Shown here one piece after another: positions 9,187 to 18,529 of a stretch of DNA of 34,740 bases. This stretch comes from Rhizobium sullae (lineage in GTDB: Bacteria; Pseudomonadota; Alphaproteobacteria; Rhizobiales; Rhizobiaceae). The DNA is taken from assembly GCF_900169785.1 (NCBI RefSeq), contig NZ_FWER01000057.1, forward strand, positions 1-34,740, read 5' to 3'. The position numbers were made by a program, and so were the translations under genes. Numbering within the stretch: the stretch's first letter is position 1; every line of letters starts with the position of its first letter. The notes under the pieces were generated by a model that was not told the DNA's origin, made no database searches, and was given only the letters and a program-made list of their open reading frames with translations.

Positions 9187-9602
9187 TCACAGCCCGCCCC
9201 TTCTGGTCGACAGCCTGACGCAGCTTTTCCTCAAGATCCAGGACGCGTCGGCTGCCACTCGGGAGACTGGAGCGGTGCAGAGCGTTGCCCAGAGATTGTG
9301 CTTCCAGTCGGTTCCTGGCTGCGCCGAAACATTGACCGCATAGTCGGCGGATTTGATCCGCACCATAGGCGGCGAGACGCAGCGCGCGCTCGCCTGATGT
9401 CCTCCTCGTCCCGGTAGAACACGGTCTCGCCACGGTCGAATTCCGACAGCGTGATGACCACGTCGAAATCGAAGGCCGGGTCGCGGGCAGGCGCGCGCCT
9501 CCGCCAGGCTGAGGCTGACTGACCGACCGGCTGCCGCCGAACGAAGCGGTGTCGAAGACGGCGGGTCCTGACGCGGCCGACATCGATGCGGACTTCGCGC
9601 AC
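9187..9602 (-). pseudogene. Decayed coding remnant with a frameshift, family unknown
   Basis: No intact gene fits here. On the minus strand two adjoining stretches look coding but lie in different frames. About 9490-9385 reads FDFDVVITLSEF then FYRDEED with good GC third positions. About 9372-9187 in another frame reads SPPMVRIKSADYAVNV then SAQPGTDWKHNLW, followed by a less convincing tail and stop. Together they suggest one ancestral gene broken by at least one frameshift near 9375-9390. I do not recognise the family. It separates the FNR-box gene block from the end of the copper operon. Confidence 0.35.
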
Positions 9603-9661
9603 AGGATCAGAGACAGAGGATTCGGCAGATCTCGCCCCGCCGTGGTCAATGCACGCCGACC

Positions 9662-9690
9662 GGCTTCGCGACTAGACTATCCGCGAAGCC
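9662..9690 (-). terminator. Hairpin at the end of the copper operon
   Basis: Perfect 9-bp arms GGCTTCGCG (9662-9670) and CGCGAAGCC (9682-9690) with an 11-nt loop, 26 bp downstream of the EF-hand gene stop. Likely intrinsic terminator of the operon; no long T-tract is seen. Confidence 0.6.
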
Positions 9691-9716
9691 GCCAAGTCGG
9701 ACTCCCCCGGTCCTTG

Positions 9717-10154
9717 CTACGGCCGCATAAACGCCTGCATCTCCTCGGTCGTGACCTTGCCGTCGTTGTTCGCGTCTACACTGTCGAAGATCCGCTTGTG
9801 GATCGCCGTCACCTCCTCGAAGGACAGCGCGCCGTCTCCGTCGGCATCGGCGACCGCGAACATGATCTTCATCATGTGTCCGCGCATCGCCATCATCGGC
9901 ATGCCGCCCATCATGCCGGACGGCATCATGTTCCGCCCCATCATCCCGCCAGGCATCATACCGGATCCGCCGGGCATGGCTCCCTGGCCCTGCCCCGTCA
10001 TTCCGCCGTCCGCGTCGGATGGGGGTGGTGCCTGCGCCGGCGTCGCAGGATGATGCGGGTCTGCAACGTTCGTCTGCGCGAGCGCGAGACCAGTTCCGCC
10101 GGCCGCGATCAGCGCGGCTAGCATCACCGCCTTTGGCAATCGTGTCGTCGTCAT
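9717..10154 (-). CDS. Exported EF-hand protein with Met-rich segment
   Basis: A 145-residue protein with a Sec-type signal peptide (residues 1 to about 26, ending LALAQ). A low-complexity stretch (about 60-98) is dominated by Met and Gly. Two EF-hand loops are at about 103-114 (DADGDGALSFEE) and 127-138 (DANNDGKVTTEE), both with canonical acidic positions, so calcium binding is likely. Clustered Met suits periplasmic Cu(I) binding, as in CopC/PcoA-type proteins, and the gene closes the copper operon; copper binding is inference. The frame opens at 10217, but AGGAG lies 7 nt before the ATG at 10154. A strong hairpin follows the stop. Confidence 0.85.
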   Translation of the reverse strand: MTTTRLPKAVMLAALIAAGGTGLALAQTNVADPHHPATPAQAPPPSDADGGMTGQGQGAMPGGSGMMPGGMMGRNMMPSGMMGGMPMMAMRGHMMKIMFAVADADGDGALSFEEVTAIHKRIFDSVDANNDGKVTTEEMQAFMRP

Positions 10155-10246
10155 GTCCATTCTCCTTTTGCGTGGTCTTCTTCGACCTGCGTCCTCCATC
10201 CTGCGCAGGACAGGCATTTACACATCATGCTCCGGCGGGCGCTGAC

Positions 10247-12455
<2,209 letters not shown>

Positions 12456-12463
<8 letters not shown>

Positions 12464-13133
12464 GGACTGCTCCTCCGCGATCGCTTCCAGCCGCATTCGT
12501 TCCGCGGCCGAACCTCGGAAGGAACTGAGGAACGGTCCTGGCATAGGCGTCCCATTTGGATCCAAACTCGGCCCGCGAGGCCACCTCCTCCCGCTTCGCA
12601 AGGCGAATATAGACCCATACCAGCACCGGGAACATGACGAGCGTCACCAGGGTCGGCCATTGCAGCAGGAATCCGATCATGATGACGACGAAGGCGTCGT
12701 ACTGCGGATGGCGGACGCGCGCGTATGGCCCCGTGGTCGCCAGACGGCGGTCGCGCTGGGCGGCATAGAGCACATGCCAGCTTGACGCGAGCAGCCAGAA
12801 GCCGGCGACGATCAGGATGTTGCTTGCGAGATGGAACGGCCCGAGATGCGGGTTGACGCGCCAGCCGAGCGTCATCTCCAGCAGGTGGCCGGCGTCGTGC
12901 GACCAGAAATCGACGCCCGGAAAATTCCGCCCGAGCCAGCCGGACAGCAGATAGATGGTCAGCGGAAAGCCATACATCTCGGTGAAGAGTGCCACGACGA
13001 AGGCGGAGAAGGCGCCAAGCGAGCGCCAGTCCCGTTTTGTCTCGAGCCTCGTGAAGCTCGCGGCGAAGACAATGAACACCATGGAATTGATGATCACCAG
13101 GCTCCAGAGTCCATAGGCGGGAGTGTCAGACAT
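12456..13133 (-). CDS. Isoprenylcysteine carboxyl methyltransferase-like membrane protein
   Basis: A 225-residue polytopic protein of the ICMT/phospholipid-methyltransferase-like group, with about five or six hydrophobic helices. A C-terminal signature GPYARVRHPQYDAF is followed by an acidic-basic segment ending KREE; in this family these parts bind S-adenosylmethionine. Bacterial members often sit beside metal-resistance ATPases, but their substrate is not established. The start at 13133 has AAGGAG upstream and overlaps the stop of the DUF2933-like gene by 8 bp; its own stop overlaps copA by 8 bp. The three genes therefore form a tightly coupled block. Confidence 0.85.
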
Positions 13134-13389
13134 CTTCTTTCTCCTTCGGCTTGTGTGGCGTCGTGCCCGCTCGATGGGTCGAATGATCTTGACCGGTATG
13201 GCCGCCGTGTCCGTGATGCATGAACATATGCATGAGCGGGCAGGCCAGGATGAGAAGCCAGGGCAGGACGCCGAGGACGTGGACGCGGTGCTCATAGGCT
13301 ACGAGCCCTGCCGCGATGACGGCGAAGGCGATGAAGACGGTTCGGCTGTACGTGCTCCATGCCGACGGATAGGAATGGTTCTGATTCAT
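13126..13389 (-). CDS. DUF2933-like small membrane protein
   Basis: An 87-residue protein with two hydrophobic helices (about 17-35 and 38-54), followed by a His/Met-rich tail containing MHMFMHHGHGGH and ending in a charged KPKEKEDV. Length and pattern match the DUF2933 family commonly found in copper and silver resistance clusters. Metal binding by the tail is inferred from composition. It overlaps the downstream methyltransferase-like gene by 8 bp and follows the multicopper oxidase by 57 bp. Confidence 0.75.
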   Translation of the reverse strand: MNQNHSYPSAWSTYSRTVFIAFAVIAAGLVAYEHRVHVLGVLPWLLILACPLMHMFMHHGHGGHTGQDHSTHRAGTTPHKPKEKEDV

Positions 13390-13446
13390 GAGGATGCCTC
13401 GGTTCCTTGGAGTTGCACAAAGGGCTTCGCGGTTTCCGAGACCGCG

Positions 13447-14922
13447 TCAGCCGACGCCGTCATAGGTCAGGTAGGCCATCATGCCCGTCGCCATGTGGTA
13501 GAGATGATGGCAATGAAGCGGCCAGCGGCCGGGATTGTCGGCGTCGAAGGCCAAGACCACGCTCGCCATCGGCGGCACCAGGACGGTGTCCCTGACCGCG
13601 CCCGCGACCGGCGCTCCGTTGATGCCGACCACCTGGAAATGATGCCCGTGCAGGTGCATCGGATGGGCCATCATGGACGTGTTGCCGATCGCGACCTCGA
13701 TCCGCTGGCCGCGCTTCACGACGAGACCGTCCGCGCCGTCGACGCGCCAATTGTAGGCGGCCATTTCGCCCGTCAGCGAGAGTTCGAAGCGGTGGTCGGC
13801 GGGCCTGGTGGCCAGCGGGCTGACAGGGTGCAGGCGCTGCTCAAGGTCGAGCCCGAGAACCGGCCCTTTCGTGTCACCCGCGACCGTCATGTTTCGGATG
13901 TCCGCGCCTGCGGTGGCCAGGACGATACCCGTGCGCTCCCGCGCTCCTTCGCGGAGGGCGAGAACGGGAAAGGCGCCGCCCTCCTTCGGCAGGCTCAGGC
14001 GGATGTCCAGGCGCTGGCCCATGGCGACGGGGAACGACATCCCGGCGACCGGCACGACCCCCTGCCCGTCGACAGCAACCAGTTCTCCGGGAAGGCGGCC
14101 CATGTCGATGGTGAAGGCGGTCGCTGTCGCGCCGTTGATGATGCGCAGACGGACCCGGCCACCCTTCTCGACCCTCACGACCTCGGGATCGTCGAGCATG
14201 CGATCATTGGCGAGATAGGCGTCATAGTTGATGTCGTTGAGGTCCATGGTGGCCATGCCCGGCATTGCCATTCCGGACACGCTGTTGCCGGACATCGTAT
14301 GCTGGATGCCGGCCATGCCTTGCACGGCGCCATGGTCCATCGGCATGGCACCGTGCGGGCTATTTCCCTTCAGCCTCGCCAGCAATTCCTCCGCCGGCAG
14401 GAACGAGAAGTCATGCAGCAGAACGATGACCTCCTGCTCGTCCCGCTTTATGTCGTCCGCGGTCCGCACGATCAGCGGAGCAGCGAGCAGATTCTGTTCC
14501 TGGAGTGTATGCGCGTGCATCCAGTGCGTGCCACCCGCGCCGACGGGAAAGGTGTAGCGGCGGGTTTCGGACGGCTGCAGGAGGGCGGCGGGATTGTCGG
14601 GCACGCCGTCGGCCGCCCAGGGCGGCGTCAGGCCATGCCAGTGGATCAGGGTGGATTCGTCGATGCCGCTCGACAGCGCGACGTCGAATTCGGCCCCGGC
14701 GTCCAGCGACAACCCCGGCGTGCCGTCGGGCTGGACGAGCCCGAAGACGCGGGCGGATCTGCCCTTGACGTCGATGCTCCGGTAGCCGAGCGATAAGGTG
14801 TCTGGCGCAGATGGTTTGGCGGCGACGCCCTGCGCCCAGGTGCGGATCGGATGGAGGGCGGCCGAGGTGCCGAGCGCGGCTGCGCCGACCATCAGGCCGT
14901 TGAGAAAGTCACGGCGTTTCAT
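13447..14922 (-). CDS. Multicopper oxidase, periplasmic (CueO/CopA-oxidase-like)
   Basis: A 491-residue three-cupredoxin oxidase. It starts with a Tat-like signal (KRRDFL, then a hydrophobic stretch to about residue 31). All four copper motifs are present: HWHG, WMHAH, HPMHLHGHHF and the C-terminal HCHHLYHMATGM, giving complete trinuclear and type 1 sites. A Met/His-rich insertion in the middle (with MPMDHG, MSGNSVSGMAMPGM) resembles the Met-rich copper-loading segment of CueO. The expected role is oxidation of toxic Cu(I) to Cu(II) in the periplasm. The ATG at 14922 is preceded by GGAAC. About 110 bp separates it from the small secreted-protein gene upstream; it is probably part of the same operon as the copper ATPase. 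Confidence 0.93.
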   Translation of the reverse strand: MKRRDFLNGLMVGAAALGTSAALHPIRTWAQGVAAKPSAPDTLSLGYRSIDVKGRSARVFGLVQPDGTPGLSLDAGAEFDVALSSGIDESTLIHWHGLTPPWAADGVPDNPAALLQPSETRRYTFPVGAGGTHWMHAHTLQEQNLLAAPLIVRTADDIKRDEQEVIVLLHDFSFLPAEELLARLKGNSPHGAMPMDHGAVQGMAGIQHTMSGNSVSGMAMPGMATMDLNDINYDAYLANDRMLDDPEVVRVEKGGRVRLRIINGATATAFTIDMGRLPGELVAVDGQGVVPVAGMSFPVAMGQRLDIRLSLPKEGGAFPVLALREGARERTGIVLATAGADIRNMTVAGDTKGPVLGLDLEQRLHPVSPLATRPADHRFELSLTGEMAAYNWRVDGADGLVVKRGQRIEVAIGNTSMMAHPMHLHGHHFQVVGINGAPVAGAVRDTVLVPPMASVVLAFDADNPGRWPLHCHHLYHMATGMMAYLTYDGVG

Positions 14923-15033
14923 TGTGATTGTTCCTGGTTTCCGGGTCGGCAGCGCCGACCATTAGTCTTGGACGTCCAGGAGGACGTCCGTCGAAGCAAC
15001 CAGATGCCGCTACGAAAGCGGCGTCCGGACTTC

Positions 15034-15411
15034 TCAGACCGGAAGACGAGGAGGACCGAGCATCGGCGGAAGCGCCAGACCGCTACCGGTCTGGTCGCCC
15101 CATACGAAGTGGAGGAAGGAACCTATGGTTAATGGTGCCTCCGCCCTGTCCTTGTTGGTCAGGACGGTGCAGAAGCCGCACGGGACAGCGCAGCAGCCCT
15201 TGTGGTCGGGAGTGTGAAGGCCGCCTTGGAGCGAGACGTGGGCGTCCTTTGTCACAAACGAGGAATGCTCGAACCCGGCGTGCCCGTGGGTCGGGCGTTC
15301 ATGGCACTGCATCGCCTGCGCTGTGGCCGCGGGCGCAAGCAGAAGCGCGAGTGCGACCAGGAAGGTCAGCATTGCGTTCATCCATGCGAACTTACGACGG
15401 TCGGCGACCAT
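15034..15411 (-). CDS. Exported small Cys/His protein of the copper operon (DUF2946-like)
   Basis: A 125-residue protein with a signal peptide ending near ATAQA. The mature part has scattered His and a GCCAVPCGFC cluster, followed by a hydrophobic region. Size and layout recall the DUF2946-like proteins of copper clusters, but the match is tentative. The start at 15411 has CGGAG upstream; the frame opens earlier at 15486 but overlaps the upstream gene. Metal binding is inferred from Cys/His content and neighbours. Confidence 0.65.
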   Translation of the reverse strand: MVADRRKFAWMNAMLTFLVALALLLAPAATAQAMQCHERPTHGHAGFEHSSFVTKDAHVSLQGGLHTPDHKGCCAVPCGFCTVLTNKDRAEAPLTIGSFLHFVWGDQTGSGLALPPMLGPPRLPV

Positions 15412-15430
15412 GTGGGCTCCGTTCCTCTGC

Positions 15431-15736
15431 TCAGCCGAAGCGCCGGCTGATGACGTTGAAGATCGCAGCGATTGATGCTCCTGCATAGCCGCCGAAGATG
15501 ACGCTTTGAAGGAGACCCAGTGCCAGGCTTCGAAGATCGAAGCCCGTCAGGCCGAGATAGAACTGCAGCCATGGCCTGTGCAGGCCCCATTCGGGAGCGA
15601 CCAGGCCGAGCAGCATGCACAACAGGAACGAGATGGTGGCGAAGGTGGCCAGCGTCGCCACAAGAACCGGGACGGAGACATGTGCCGGCGTCGCCGGAGA
15701 TGTTACCGGATGGGTCTGCAGGGTTGCATTCGCCAT
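15431..15736 (-). CDS. DUF5676-like small membrane protein
   Basis: A 101-residue protein with two hydrophobic segments (about 24-47 and 68-92) and a Thr/Pro-rich N-terminus. It resembles the DUF5676 family, often found with copper or multidrug loci; function is unknown. The ATG at 15736 has GGAGG 8 nt upstream. It is the first gene of the copper operon; the next gene starts 20 bp after its stop. Upstream are a 13-bp palindrome and an FNR-like box. Confidence 0.7.
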   Translation of the reverse strand: MANATLQTHPVTSPATPAHVSVPVLVATLATFATISFLLCMLLGLVAPEWGLHRPWLQFYLGLTGFDLRSLALGLLQSVIFGGYAGASIAAIFNVISRRFG

Positions 15737-15778
15737 TGAACGATCCTCCGCCGGGCTGTCCTTGCAGCCGTGATGACA

Positions 15779-15791
15779 GATATTGAATATC
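15779..15791. promoter_or_regulatory. Palindrome upstream of the copper operon (GATATT-G-AATATC)
   Basis: A perfect 6-1-6 palindrome 43 bp before the first copper gene, with a second ATATTGAA copy 19 bp away (15799-15806). It does not match the CueR or CsoR operators I know. It could be an ArsR/SmtB-type operator or part of the promoter. Confidence 0.35.
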
Positions 15792-15825
15792 TCTTCTAAT
15801 ATTGAACTCGCCGTCGGTGAGTTCC

Positions 15826-15839
15826 TTGATCTATGTCAA
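15826..15839. promoter_or_regulatory. FNR/FixK-type box (TTGAT-CTAT-GTCAA)
   Basis: One mismatch from TTGAT-N4-ATCAA, centred about 96 bp before the first gene of the copper operon. It suggests low-oxygen control of copper handling; inferred. Confidence 0.55.
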
Positions 15840-16354
15840 CAAATACCGGAGCGAGCCAAACGAAGTTTGGAAACGCCCCCAGGCATGCGCAGAGGCGGCA
15901 GACAGCCCGGCGGAAGGAGCAGAAGATCAAGAAGATGAAGCCGGATGGGAGACGGCATTTTTCGAATCGAGATCCGCCGTCTCAACGTCTTCCTGGAGCG
16001 GAAGAACCGTCTCCGAGATCGATGAGGAAACGTCCTTTTGAACATCAGAAGGTCCGCAACGGCAGCACGGTGCGGAACGCACTGGTTGCACTAAGGTAGA
16101 TCGTCAACTTCGCCGGGGGCAAAGGGAAACTCAACGAGGGCGGACGAACCCTTGACCATGCGATGCCACCAAAAGCCAAGGGACACGTGACTTCTTCCGA
16201 GCCGAGGTCGCGAAACCGCCGGGGCGCATACAGGTCGAAGAGCATCGCGCCTGCGTCCGCGGACGCAGCCGACCGCCTGGATGGGTTCGCCGCCATTCCC
16301 GAAATTCGGCCCCGATGACGTGCCTCATCTTGCAGCGGATAAGCAAAAACTCCC
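15840..16354. other. Gene-poor stretch
   Basis: About 515 bp with no convincing gene. Short frames exist on both strands, for example minus-strand frames at 16045-16296 and 16131-16346, but they overlap one another and lack good ribosome binding sites and recognisable families. It may hold decayed sequence. Confidence 0.5.
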
Positions 16355-16807
16355 TTACTGGGCGAGCTTCGCGTTCTTGAGCATTCCGAGCATCTCCTGT
16401 TCAGCCGCGATATGGCGCCGCATGCAGCAGAAGAACGAGCGCAGCATGTAACCGATCGAGTCCCACGACAGCCTTGAGTCGCCCGCTTTCAACTCGCAAA
16501 GCGTGACGACGATCTCCTCGGCAGCGTTGCGATCCCGGTGATGATCGTCGCGGCGCCTTGCGATCGCATCGGCCGCATTTTCATCGCCCAAGCAGCTTTC
16601 CATACGAGGAAACACCAGTCTTTCTTCCAGCGCCTGCGTCCTCTCCAAAACAGGAAGCAGGCGCGAGCAGATCCTCTCGCAGACCCGCTCGTCGATGCGG
16701 CATGGGAGAAAGTCGGCGATAGCTTCCAGAACGCTGCACCATGACAGCAGCTCGCGATAGTTCTCCTCAAGCTCGGCAAAGTCGCCGGTCTTCGGCATCA
16801 TGTTCAT
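16355..16807 (-). CDS. Hemerythrin-like, cysteine-rich protein
   Basis: A 150-residue, mostly helical protein with the four-helix hemerythrin pattern: acidic helix 1 near LEENYRELL, an EERLVFPRME helix, a DDHHRDRN helix and a C-terminal RRHIAAEQEMLG. Only three His remain (about 89, 90, 132), and the usual His of helices 1 and 2 are replaced, so a standard di-iron site is doubtful. It has eight Cys, including CC at 127-128, which is unusual. The ATG at 16807 has GGAG upstream. A 51-residue membrane protein gene lies 13 bp upstream, and both are divergent from norE with a shared NnrR-like box. A role in NO or iron handling is inferred. Confidence 0.75.
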   Translation of the reverse strand: MNMMPKTGDFAELEENYRELLSWCSVLEAIADFLPCRIDERVCERICSRLLPVLERTQALEERLVFPRMESCLGDENAADAIARRRDDHHRDRNAAEEIVVTLCELKAGDSRLSWDSIGYMLRSFFCCMRRHIAAEQEMLGMLKNAKLAQ

Positions 16808-16820
16808 GGCTACATCTCCG

Positions 16821-16976
16821 TCATCTCTGCAAGACCAGGCTGGCCGCGATCACAATGGCGGCAAACACCGCCGCCAGCGTCGCGCCACGTTGCAAAACGC
16901 CCATGCGGTTCAGCGTAATGGCAAAAAGGATGATGACCGGGGTGGCCACCGATAGACCGATCTGTGCGTCTGTCAT
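16821..16976 (-). CDS. 51-residue membrane protein divergent from norE
   Basis: A short gene starting MTDAQIGLSVATPVIILFAI, then a loop (NRMGVLQRG) and a second hydrophobic helix ending in LVLQR, giving a two-helix hairpin. GGAGG lies 6 nt before the ATG at 16976, a strong ribosome binding site, and the third-position GC is typical of the region. It precedes the hemerythrin-like gene by 13 bp and is divergent from norE, with an NnrR-like box 57 bp upstream by its centre. I do not recognise a family. A small accessory membrane subunit of the NO-reductase system is possible. Confidence 0.65.
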   Translation of the reverse strand: MTDAQIGLSVATPVIILFAITLNRMGVLQRGATLAAVFAAIVIAASLVLQR

Positions 16977-17026
16977 TTTGCGCCTCCAAACAACCAGTGA
17001 CCTAGCGCTGAAGGTCGCAAAACTCT

Positions 17027-17040
17027 TTGCGCTGGGTCAA
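17027..17040. promoter_or_regulatory. NnrR-type box between hemerythrin-like operon and norE (TTGCG-CTGG-GTCAA)
   Basis: A TTG-N8-CAA site in the 118-bp divergent region. Its centre is about 57 bp from the 51-residue gene start and 61 bp from norE, so it could serve both. The first half-site TTGCG is of the NnrR/DNR kind. Confidence 0.6.
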
Positions 17041-17094
17041 AGAGCCCTTGCCGCTGAGGAAATAAACCGGCTGGGATCAGAGAAACGGACAAGA

Positions 17095-17640
17095 ATGCAA
17101 AACAGTCGCGTGCACCATGCATCTGAGGATAATGACATGCTCCTGGCATGGGTGCTCGGTTGGAGCGAACTCGTCGCCTTCGGCGCCCTCCTGGGTGCTT
17201 TTCTGGTTGCCGGCTACTTCCAGCCAGCCGCGTTTGCTGAGGGGCGTGGTCATCTCGCTCTATCCTATCCCTTGCTCAACACGGTCATCCTGCTTTCAAG
17301 CGGCTGGTGCGCCGCCAAGGCCGCTTGCTACCCGGCCGTCGTGCCGAGGCAGCGAGCGGCGTTGCTGGGTGCTGCGGCTGGCGGTTTTGCGTTTTCTGCC
17401 GTCAAGATCGCCGAATATCTGCGAGAGCTGCCGCACCTGACCGGTGAGCGGCTCGAGACTTTCAGCCAGCTCTATTTCCTGACGACCGGCTTTCATCTCG
17501 TTCACGTGATTTTCGGGTCGCTGGTGCTCATCGTCGTCGCCTGCCGGCCGGGGCGCGAAAACGTAGCGATCATCACGACGCTCTGGCATGTCATCGACAT
17601 CGTCTGGCTGGTCATGTTTCCGGTGGTTTACGCGATATGA
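17095..17640 (+). CDS. norE: NorE, nitric oxide reductase accessory membrane protein
   Basis: A 181-residue protein related to cytochrome c oxidase subunit III, with about five membrane helices. It has the typical WVLGWSELVAFGALLGAF start, a mid-protein FLTTGFHLVHVIFG segment and a terminal LWHVIDIVWLVMFPVVY. NorE assists nitric oxide reductase activity; its exact job is not settled. The start is uncertain: the ATG at 17095 gives the full length, while the ATG at 17137 has a better ribosome binding site (GAGGA) and gives 167 residues. The stop overlaps the norF start by 4 bp. Confidence 0.88.
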   Translation: MQNSRVHHASEDNDMLLAWVLGWSELVAFGALLGAFLVAGYFQPAAFAEGRGHLALSYPLLNTVILLSSGWCAAKAACYPAVVPRQRAALLGAAAGGFAFSAVKIAEYLRELPHLTGERLETFSQLYFLTTGFHLVHVIFGSLVLIVVACRPGRENVAIITTLWHVIDIVWLVMFPVVYAI

Positions 17641-17921
17641 AGTCCGAAAAGCTCGCCGATCGTGCGTTTGTGCACCTGATCGCCCTGACTGCGCTGACAT
17701 CTGCAATCGCCTACTTCGCCCATGCGGTGGCTGGGCTGGGTGTCCTGATCATCGCCGCCGCGCCGGTGGGGCTTATGAAGGTACGACTCGTTCTGCTGGA
17801 ATTCCTGCATCTGCGGGGGCGGGCAAGTCCGCTCGTTCCGTCCGTCGTTGCCTGGGCGGGGCTGGTGCTGACGATGGCATGCCTCAAGTTGCTTGCTCTT
17901 TCTGTGACCGCTGCAGGCTAG
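17637..17921 (+). CDS. norF: NorF, small nitric oxide reductase accessory protein
   Basis: A 94-residue membrane protein of the prokaryotic cytochrome c oxidase subunit IV-like group, with three helices and the central KVRLVLLEFLHLR segment typical of NorF. Position is diagnostic: it overlaps norE by 4 bp (ATGA) and precedes norC. NorF is needed for full nitric oxide reductase activity in some bacteria. Confidence 0.82.
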   Translation: MKSEKLADRAFVHLIALTALTSAIAYFAHAVAGLGVLIIAAAPVGLMKVRLVLLEFLHLRGRASPLVPSVVAWAGLVLTMACLKLLALSVTAAG

Positions 17922-17939
17922 CGCCGCTTTGGATTTTGT

Positions 17940-17953
17940 TTGCGCGATAGCAA
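17940..17953. promoter_or_regulatory. NnrR-type box before norC (TTGCG-CGAT-AGCAA)
   Basis: A near-palindromic site (TTTGC...GCAAA) in the norF-norC gap, centred about 108 bp upstream of the norC ATG. It suggests that norCBQD has its own NO-responsive promoter. Confidence 0.65.
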
Positions 17954-18054
17954 AGACGGTTTCGATCGATCCTTTAGATGCTGACGATCACGAGCTGGAA
18001 GGCTCAACGGCCGAGTTGCGGTGTTTGCGCGCCTCGACGATGAAAGGATGATCG

Positions 18055-18507
18055 ATGGCAGAACGCCTAACAAAAACCGGGGCCCGGAACGTCTTTTACG
18101 GCGGGTCTATTTTCTTCTTCGCGATCTTTGTCGGGCTGACGGCCCACAGCCACTATTATATCCGCACTACATCCACCGACGAATCCACGCTGACCGAAAG
18201 TCTCGCTCGCGGGAAACACGTCTGGGAAAAGAATTCCTGCATCAACTGTCACACACTCCATGGCGAGGGCGCCTATTTCGCGCCGGAACTCTCGAATGTC
18301 TGGAAGCGCTGGGGCGGCGGTACCGATCCTGCGAGTGCGCGCGAGACTCTTCGCGCCTGGATGGCGTCGCAGCCCTCCGGAATCGAAGGGCGCCGCCAGA
18401 TGCCGCAATTCAACCTCAGCGAACAGGAAGTCAACGACCTTGCAGATTTCCTCGAGTGGGTGAGCCGCATCATGACCCAAAACTGGCCGCCGAACCAGGC
18501 CGGATGA
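18055..18507 (+). CDS. norC: Nitric oxide reductase cytochrome c subunit
   Basis: A 150-residue membrane-anchored c-type cytochrome with one N-terminal helix (about 14-34). The single haem motif CINCH (Cys62, Cys65, His66) is followed by LHGEGAYFAPEL, and a likely axial Met lies in RRQMPQF. It passes electrons to NorB during reduction of two NO to N2O. AAGGATG precedes the ATG. Length and motifs are those of the family. norB starts 23 bp after the stop. Confidence 0.97.
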   Translation: MAERLTKTGARNVFYGGSIFFFAIFVGLTAHSHYYIRTTSTDESTLTESLARGKHVWEKNSCINCHTLHGEGAYFAPELSNVWKRWGGGTDPASARETLRAWMASQPSGIEGRRQMPQFNLSEQEVNDLADFLEWVSRIMTQNWPPNQAG

Positions 18508-18529
18508 TCGGCGACAAAGGAACAAATAT

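Noticed and set aside
13123..14796. Long plus-strand open frame opposite the multicopper oxidase and its neighbours
   Set aside because: It crosses several clear minus-strand genes, has no recognisable domain and is explained by GC-rich codon bias.
15833..16346. Short frames on both strands near the copper operon promoter
   Set aside because: Overlapping, without families or ribosome binding sites.
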